From NCBI GenBank assembly GCA_026993075.1, contig JALWUQ010000074.1, positions 1 through 37,928 on the forward strand: DNA of 37,928 nt. Direction: 5' to 3'. Of this stretch, positions 34,671 through 37,928 are shown piece by piece (position 1 is the stretch's first letter; every line of letters starts with the position of its first letter). A program made the translations under genes and the position numbers. Origin of the DNA: Campylobacteraceae bacterium. Its GTDB lineage: Bacteria; Campylobacterota; Campylobacteria; Campylobacterales; JALSKU01. The notes below the pieces were generated by a model. It saw only the letters and a program-made list of their open reading frames with translations, had not been told where the DNA came from and searched no databases.

Positions 34671-35786
34671 TTAATTTTTTTTGGGAAAAATATTATGTGT
34701 ATAAAATAATTTTCCACTCAAAATACCAGGTATTGTTTTCATAAAAACTATAACCCAGAAAATTATCAGCTGAACAGTAAATAAAAATCCTGCTATTTTA
34801 AATATTTCATAATGGTTTAAATGCCATAATTGAAGTGTAACAGCAGCAAAGACTCCAATAGGAAAGGTAAAAGCCCACCACCCCATACTAAATGGTAAAC
34901 CCTCTTTAAAATACTTTAAAGTCATAAGCCAGGATATTGCATACCACCAAAAACAATATGCCCATATAAGTAATCCGGTGATATAACTGAGTTTATATAA
35001 AAAATTGCCCATCAAACCGGAAAAAACTATTTTTGCTGATTCCCCAAGAAGAAGTATTCCCAATGAAGCTATGCTAAGAGAACCAAGACTTAGCCAACTA
35101 GTGGCAGCCATAGTTTTATCAGGCAATTTGTGACTTGTAAGCCTTAAGATAAATATAGCAAGTATTGAAAATACCAGAGGTGTTGTAAGCATCCATAACA
35201 GATAATTTATAGTAAGAAATAAAGAAGCATTGTCTCCTGTAAAATGTTTTGAGAGTACGCCTACTGCAAGTGCAGCTGCTCCGGGAGGAACTATCGGCAT
35301 CAACCAAAGAGCAGTCATGCTTTCAAGTGAATGTCTATCTTTAGTTGTAAACATGAAAAATGGAACTGCCAAGGCAACTATTATGGCCAATATCACATCA
35401 ATAATCCATAAAGAAAACGATACTTCAAAAGGTGAAAAGCCTAAAAATGGAACTTTAAATGTTAAAAAACCTTCTGAAACGGACACAAGAGCGATAGGAA
35501 TGGCGCCTAAAAACATAGATTGCACAGGGTGAATCAATATATTTTTTATTGTACTTGTAAACAAAATAATTCTTGATAAAAATAAAATAGAAAATAATAC
35601 AAAAAAGATAGAATCCATAATCCAGAAAATTTTAGATATCTCATGTTGATATATAAATAAATTTTTATGTATATTGTTTATTACTACAAATACTATACCA
35701 GTTCCCATATTTAAGGTAAACCAATCAGGAGTAAAATTTTTTATAACCTCTGATAATTTTATTTGATAAAAGGATTTTCTTATCAT
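34671..35786 (-). CDS. TDT family transporter (SLAC1/TehA/Ssu1-like)
   Basis: The product has 371 residues with about ten membrane helices. FTPDWFTLNMGTGI near the N-terminus, HPVQSMFLGAIPIAL, and LMPIVPPGAAALAVGVL resemble the sulfite exporter Ssu1 branch of the tellurite-resistance/dicarboxylate (TDT) family. Sulfite or another small anion is the likely substrate, by family only. AGAGG precedes the ATG. It heads an operon with the GAPDH-like gene and bioD, and a TATAAA box lies in the upstream 115-base gap after the DUF465 terminator. Confidence 0.85.
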   Translation of the reverse strand: MIRKSFYQIKLSEVIKNFTPDWFTLNMGTGIVFVVINNIHKNLFIYQHEISKIFWIMDSIFFVLFSILFLSRIILFTSTIKNILIHPVQSMFLGAIPIALVSVSEGFLTFKVPFLGFSPFEVSFSLWIIDVILAIIVALAVPFFMFTTKDRHSLESMTALWLMPIVPPGAAALAVGVLSKHFTGDNASLFLTINYLLWMLTTPLVFSILAIFILRLTSHKLPDKTMAATSWLSLGSLSIASLGILLLGESAKIVFSGLMGNFLYKLSYITGLLIWAYCFWWYAISWLMTLKYFKEGLPFSMGWWAFTFPIGVFAAVTLQLWHLNHYEIFKIAGFLFTVQLIIFWVIVFMKTIPGILSGKLFYTHNIFPKKN

Positions 35787-35872
35787 AATATACCTCTAAA
35801 TAATATTTGATAAAACATAAATTGGTTTACAGTACCAAAAGTTTGTGTATAATTTATAGTATTATTGCAGAA

Positions 35873-35907
35873 AAATAGTAAAAGAGCAAGAGCCTCTTTT
35901 ACTATTT
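35873..35907 (-). terminator. Rho-independent terminator of the DUF465 gene
   Basis: AAATAGTAAAAGAG and CTCTTTTACTATTT form a perfect 14-bp stem with a seven-base loop. On the minus strand a T run (TTTTT) follows. The TAG stop codon of the DUF465 gene is inside the 5' arm of the stem. Confidence 0.85.
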
Positions 35908-36126
35908 TAATTTATTTTTATATTCAATTATTGCAGCGTAAGCCTCATCTTTTAGAAGCAACTTTTCCTTTTTGAGTTTATCGAGCTCAAATTCACTGAT
36001 ATGATCTCTACCTTCCTCGGCTTCTACAATTTTTTTATCAAGCTCGTTATGTCTTTCAAAAATTTTTGCAAAGTGGGCATTTTCAGACTTTAGTTTACTT
36101 ACGATATCTCTATATTCATGTAGCAT
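35902..36126 (-). CDS. DUF465 (YdcH-like) small helical protein
   Basis: This 74-residue protein starts MLHEYRDIVSKLK and contains HFAKIFERHNELDKKI and the ISEFELDKLKKEKLLLKDE segment. This is the pattern of the DUF465/YdcH family: short coiled-coil proteins of unknown function, also found near rpmB in Campylobacter. AGGAG precedes the ATG and a TATAAT box lies at 36151-36156. The stop sits in the terminator stem. Confidence 0.88.
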   Translation of the reverse strand: MLHEYRDIVSKLKSENAHFAKIFERHNELDKKIVEAEEGRDHISEFELDKLKKEKLLLKDEAYAAIIEYKNKLK

Positions 36127-36150
36127 TTATTCTCCTCTTAGATTTTTAAT

Positions 36151-36156
36151 ATTATA
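36151..36156 (-). promoter_or_regulatory. -10 box of the DUF465 gene
   Basis: The minus strand reads GATATAATATT in the 78-base gap after argJ. The predicted start is near 36144, giving a short leader of about 18 bases with AGAGGAG in it. Confidence 0.55.
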
Positions 36157-36204
36157 TCTTTATTATGATTAAGCAATGATTATAAAATATTTTCGCAAGA
36201 AGTC

Positions 36205-37392
36205 TTAAGTTCTATAATCAGCATTTATTTTTACATATTCATAACTTAAATCACAACCAAATGCAGTATAAGAACTTGAGCCTTTGTCTAAATCACAAGT
36301 TATTTTAAAACTGTCTTGTTGCATGACTTTTAAAGCTTGTTTTTCAATATTTTCATCCATTTTATTTGATCCTTTTGAAAAAACGGTTACATTGTCATAT
36401 TTTATAGTCAGTTTTTCTTCTTCTGCATCTATACCGCTAGCACCAATAGTAGAAGCTATCCTTCCCCAGTTTGGGTCTTCTCCAAAAAGTGCTGTTTTTA
36501 CCAAAAGTGAATTGCTAAGCAAGGTTGCTGCTTTTTTGGCCTCCTTTTTTGTAGCTGCATTTAGTATTTCAAAGGCTACTACTTTATTGGAGCCTTCTGC
36601 ATCTTTTAAGATTTGTAAGCTAAGCTCTTTAGTTAGAGTGTTTAAAACTGTTTTAAATGCTTCTTTGTCATAAGCCTTACTTTTGGCATTTGACAGTAGC
36701 ATAACTGTATCATTTGTAGAAGTATCACCATCTACGCTTATAGTATCAAATGATGATTTGACTGATTGCTGTAAAAGTTCATCCATATCTTTTTTTGGAA
36801 TTTCTGCATCTGTTATTATAAAACACAGCATTGTGGCCATTGCAGGATTTATCATACCCGCACCCTTGCAAATAGCAGCTATATAAAAATCTTTGCCATC
36901 AGGCAGTATGACTTTAAAGCATAATTCTTTTTTAAAAGTATCAGTTGTCATAATGGCTTTGGCTGCTGAATTACTATCTATGGAGTTAAAATCAAATTTT
37001 TTAAATGCACTTATTATTTTTTCTTTTGGTAATCTATAACCTATAACACCAGTTGAGCTCATTATAGGGTTTTGTATAGTTGGTATATTTTCTTTAAGTT
37101 TATCTATTATTGTATCGATATCTTTTATCCCTTTTTCTCCGGTCATTGCATTGGCATTTTTTGAATTCATAAGTATAAAATTTGTTTTGAAAGCTTTTGG
37201 GTATCTTTTAAAGTGTTTGATTGGGGCTGCTTGAAAGTTATTGGTTGTAAAAACTGCACTGATATCGCATATCCCATCGGATCTTATAAAGGCCAAGTCA
37301 TTGTCTTTTGCTTTTAAACCTGCATTTATACCTTGCGAATAAAATCCTCTGACATTATCAATACCATTTTTTAAAGAAAGTATAGTAAACAT
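36205..37392 (-). CDS. argJ: Bifunctional ornithine acetyltransferase/N-acetylglutamate synthase
   Basis: This 395-residue protein is a self-cleaving N-terminal nucleophile enzyme. The autoproteolysis site is A186-T187 in GMINPAMATMLCF, where Thr becomes the nucleophile of the beta chain. MNSKNANAMTGEKG, MTTDTFKKE and SVDGDTSTNDT are family motifs, and the C-terminus is typical. It recycles the acetyl group from N-acetylornithine to glutamate in arginine synthesis. AAGGAG lies nine bases upstream of the ATG. No other arg genes are in the window. Confidence 0.95.
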   Translation of the reverse strand: MFTILSLKNGIDNVRGFYSQGINAGLKAKDNDLAFIRSDGICDISAVFTTNNFQAAPIKHFKRYPKAFKTNFILMNSKNANAMTGEKGIKDIDTIIDKLKENIPTIQNPIMSSTGVIGYRLPKEKIISAFKKFDFNSIDSNSAAKAIMTTDTFKKELCFKVILPDGKDFYIAAICKGAGMINPAMATMLCFIITDAEIPKKDMDELLQQSVKSSFDTISVDGDTSTNDTVMLLSNAKSKAYDKEAFKTVLNTLTKELSLQILKDAEGSNKVVAFEILNAATKKEAKKAATLLSNSLLVKTALFGEDPNWGRIASTIGASGIDAEEEKLTIKYDNVTVFSKGSNKMDENIEKQALKVMQQDSFKITCDLDKGSSSYTAFGCDLSYEYVKINADYRT

Positions 37393-37472
37393 TATCTTTA
37401 CTCCTTAAGTTAAACAATAACTTTTCGCTAAGATTTTTATGTATTTTTTAAGATATTTGATGACCAAAGAGT

Positions 37473-37501
37473 ATCTTGAGTTTTAAAACTGTACTCAAGA
37501 T
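37473..37501 (-). terminator. Hairpin downstream of rpmB, possible terminator
   Basis: ATCTTGAGT and ACTCAAGAT are perfect nine-base arms around an 11-base loop. AAAGAG and CTCTTT outside them extend an imperfect stem. No T tract follows, so termination is uncertain; the structure may instead be part of the argJ leader. Confidence 0.45.
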
Positions 37502-37530
37502 GACCTCTTTGCCAAAATTGTTGATTGATT

Positions 37531-37719
37531 TTAAGAATTTTTTTTCATTGTTCTAAGAGTTGAAGCTGCTACTTTTATTTTTTTTCTAGTACCATCTTCC
37601 AATGTAATTCTTACTGTTCTTAGATTTGGTAAAAATCTTCTTTTTGTTTTATTGTGGGCATGACTTACATTGTTTCCAACTGCAGGTCCTTTGCCGCTAA
37701 CTGCACATCTTCTTGCCAT
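37531..37719 (-). CDS. rpmB: 50S ribosomal protein L28
   Basis: The product has 62 residues beginning [29 protein letters not shown]-like family sequence ([12 protein letters not shown], then [11 protein letters not shown]) and ending in LRTMKKNS. It is a component of the large ribosomal subunit. The ATG at 37719 has AAGGA eight bases upstream; the nine extra track residues lie at and upstream of the predicted transcription start near 37739. Confidence 0.96.
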   Translation of the reverse strand: MARRCAVSGKGPAVGNNVSHAHNKTKRRFLPNLRTVRITLEDGTRKKIKVAASTLRTMKKNS

Positions 37720-37745
37720 TTGAAATTCCTTAAAAGTTTTTGGCA

Positions 37746-37751
37746 ATTATA
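37746..37751 (-). promoter_or_regulatory. -10 box of rpmB
   Basis: The minus strand reads CAATATAATTGCC. The predicted start near 37739 leaves a 20-base leader containing AAGGA. Confidence 0.6.
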
Positions 37752-37764
37752 TTGAAAAATAACA

Positions 37765-37928
37765 AAAATATTGCTTAAAGAGACTACTGCACAATATAAA
37801 CACCCATAAAAGTCTAGTTTTAGGTGAGATTTGTGATATAAATTTTGAAGGACTAACTAAAGTTAATTCAAAAAATTTATCTTACAAAGATTGCCTAAAA
37901 ATAGACTTCCCTTTGGGTATCAACAGGT
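37765..37928 (+). other. Unassigned terminal stretch with an open frame and an inverted repeat
   Basis: No start-anchored gene is visible. One + frame stays open from about 37765 to the window end without an ATG, GTG or TTG until the last few codons, and reads protein-like (for example LVLGEICDINFEGL and CLKIDFPLGINR). It could be a partial, degraded or chance frame. AAGTCTAGTTTTAGG (37810-37824) and CCTAAAAATAGACTT (37894-37908) form an inverted repeat with 14 of 15 matches. Confidence 0.25.

Noticed and set aside
1-37928. CRISPR arrays, prophage, insertion sequences or genomic-island borders
   Set aside because: No direct-repeat arrays, transposase or integrase frames, or tRNA-end duplications were seen; the tRNA-Phe 3' end is not repeated nearby.

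Overview
The window is AT-rich chromosomal DNA (roughly 30-33% GC by eye) from a member of the Campylobacterota (Epsilonproteobacteria). It most resembles a free-living respiratory lineage such as Sulfurimonas, Sulfurovum or Arcobacter relatives; I cannot name the genus from sequence alone. Signs of this are the Campylobacter-type dimeric dUTPase, a petABC complex with a diheme cytochrome c1, a 62-residue L28, a mraY-murD-tRNA-Phe block, and a gpmI-fabG-acpP-fabF-accA run. Promoters are mostly clear TATAAT -10 boxes with weak -35 regions. I see no phage, insertion sequence, rRNA or CRISPR array.

Layout. 1-886 (+): end of an unidentified gene, a NifX/NifB-like small protein and a hypothetical protein, closed by a palindromic terminator. 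914-5804 (-): an operon of a RimK-like ATP-grasp ligase, a second ATP-grasp protein fused to helix-hairpin-helix motifs, and a large M14 carboxypeptidase. An M20 CPG2-type peptidase (5893-6990, +) diverges from it. 7029-9699 (-): EI24 membrane protein, dimeric dUTPase, a small hypothetical protein and an EamA exporter. 9800-16615 (-): a two-component system followed by TolC, membrane-fusion, permease and ATPase genes, then a thioredoxin 2 and an ArsR regulator. 16642-17319 (+): YgjP-type metallopeptidase; 17309-18700 (-): ClC channel; 18820-18895 (-): tRNA-Phe; 18936-21218 (-): murD and mraY. 21333-26123 (+): gpmI and four fatty-acid synthesis genes. 26128-30102 (-): glutamine-synthetase-like ligase, aldehyde dehydrogenase and iron alcohol dehydrogenase. 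30249-32987 (-): cytochrome bc1 complex. 33074-35786 (-): TDT-family transporter, divergent GAPDH-like protein, bioD. 35902-37719 (-): DUF465-like protein, argJ, rpmB.

How the genes work together. Most of the window is housekeeping: peptidoglycan, fatty-acid, arginine and biotin synthesis, glycolysis and respiration. The part that stands out is 914-6990. Two ATP-grasp enzymes of the amino-acid-ligating RimK superfamily sit with two carboxypeptidases of different families. The divergent promoters of the two units have their -10 boxes built into one 23-bp palindrome. I infer a ligate-and-trim (writer/eraser) system for a peptide or carrier, comparable in logic to RimK/LysX-LysK or tubulin ligase/CCP cycles; its substrate is unknown. 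A second cluster of interest is the glutamine-synthetase-like/ALDH/ADH set, which may process an amine or amino alcohol through a gamma-glutamyl intermediate.
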